A stretch of DNA of 64,000 bases from the NCBI GenBank assembly GCA_021234155.1, contig JAJEKV010000002.1, positions 40,971,841 through 41,035,840 on the forward strand. The letters run 5' to 3'. Of the stretch, positions 63,861 to 64,000 are shown piece after piece (within the stretch, counting starts at the first letter, position 1; each line of letters opens with the position of its first letter). The DNA is from Isoetes taiwanensis (lineage: Eukaryota; Streptophyta; Lycopodiopsida; Isoetales; Isoetaceae). The notes below the pieces were generated by a model. The model worked only from the letters and a program-made list of their open reading frames with translations, did not search any database and had not been told where the DNA came from. Made by a program: the position numbers and the translations under genes.

Positions 63861-64000
63861 AAGAAAGAAATGATTTTCTACTTTTAAAAATAAGACAAGT
63901 TTGGGTAGGTTCGATTCCTCCTTTTAAGGGAATGGAGTCTTATTTTATACCGGGGGAAAATAAGACAGTGTCACATATGTTAAAAATATCATTAAAATGT
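63600..64000. repeat. AATAAGAC/GTCTTATT motif cluster reaching window edge
   Basis: At least ten copies of (A)ATAAGAC or its complement, five or so of them beyond the MITE's right end, plus two copies of a CGGGGGAAA(A/T) block (63679 and 63952). The cluster continues to the window edge, so a larger related element may extend to the right. Confidence 0.65.

Overview
The window reads as nuclear DNA of a green plant (streptophyte). It has spliced genes with GT-AG and GC-AG introns, a plant-type GTE bromodomain/NET gene, a CACTA (En/Spm) element with plant Tnp2 domains, an LTR retrotransposon and many decayed LINEs. A bacterial-type amino-methyltransferase-like gene and an IDGMDQ-type transposase, neither usual in flowering plants, lean towards a non-seed plant or charophyte. 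That narrower placement is a low-confidence inference.

Layout. 1-1.74 kb: minus-strand LINE running off the left edge. 2.2-12.4 kb: a composite locus with a methyltransferase-like gene on the minus strand, a helically phased array of 16-bp palindromes (GGTATAAATTTATACC), and a plus-strand gene starting with a proline-rich repeat and continuing into a decayed transposase. A GC-rich LINE (about 5.1-10.68 kb) splits the plus-strand gene. 12.4-14.6 kb: nothing recognised. 14.6-17.6 kb: LINE remnants. 17.86-25.16 kb: an LTR retrotransposon with 5-bp TATAC target duplication and no visible pol, inserted into the C-terminal coding part of a LINE. 25.16-27.84 kb: further LINE pieces joined head to tail through pyrimidine microsatellite tails. 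19.04-28.36 kb is tandemly duplicated as 28.36-37.35 kb with 4-bp microhomology at the junction; a 322-bp MITE is present only in the first copy. 37.1-38.0 kb: a frameshifted unknown gene crossed by the duplication edge. 38.47-about 53.2 kb: a CACTA element with a broken transposase gene, a captured MAPR-like exon, LINE 3' ends, a tandemly duplicated repeat block with tRNA-derived segments, and a 3.9-kb TIR element holding six 67-68-bp hairpin modules. 53.2-58.1 kb: possible exon fragments, a near-perfect 47-bp-arm hairpin and a hAT MITE with an 8-bp target duplication. 58.1-61.4 kb: complete nine-exon GTE gene (minus). 61.8-63.0 kb: a small three-exon gene (plus) resembling MICOS MIC13/QIL1. 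63.46-64 kb: a MITE and related repeats.

Only the two genes at the right end look like intact host genes; they are divergent across about 417 bp. Almost everything else is mobile DNA in successive layers. The strongest candidate for an undescribed system is the 2.2-12.4 kb locus: divergent methyltransferase-like and transposase genes sharing a promoter region filled with phased palindromes that carry TATAAA on both strands. The most unusual unexplained structure elsewhere is the set of near-constant-length hairpins in the 47.7-51.6 kb element.
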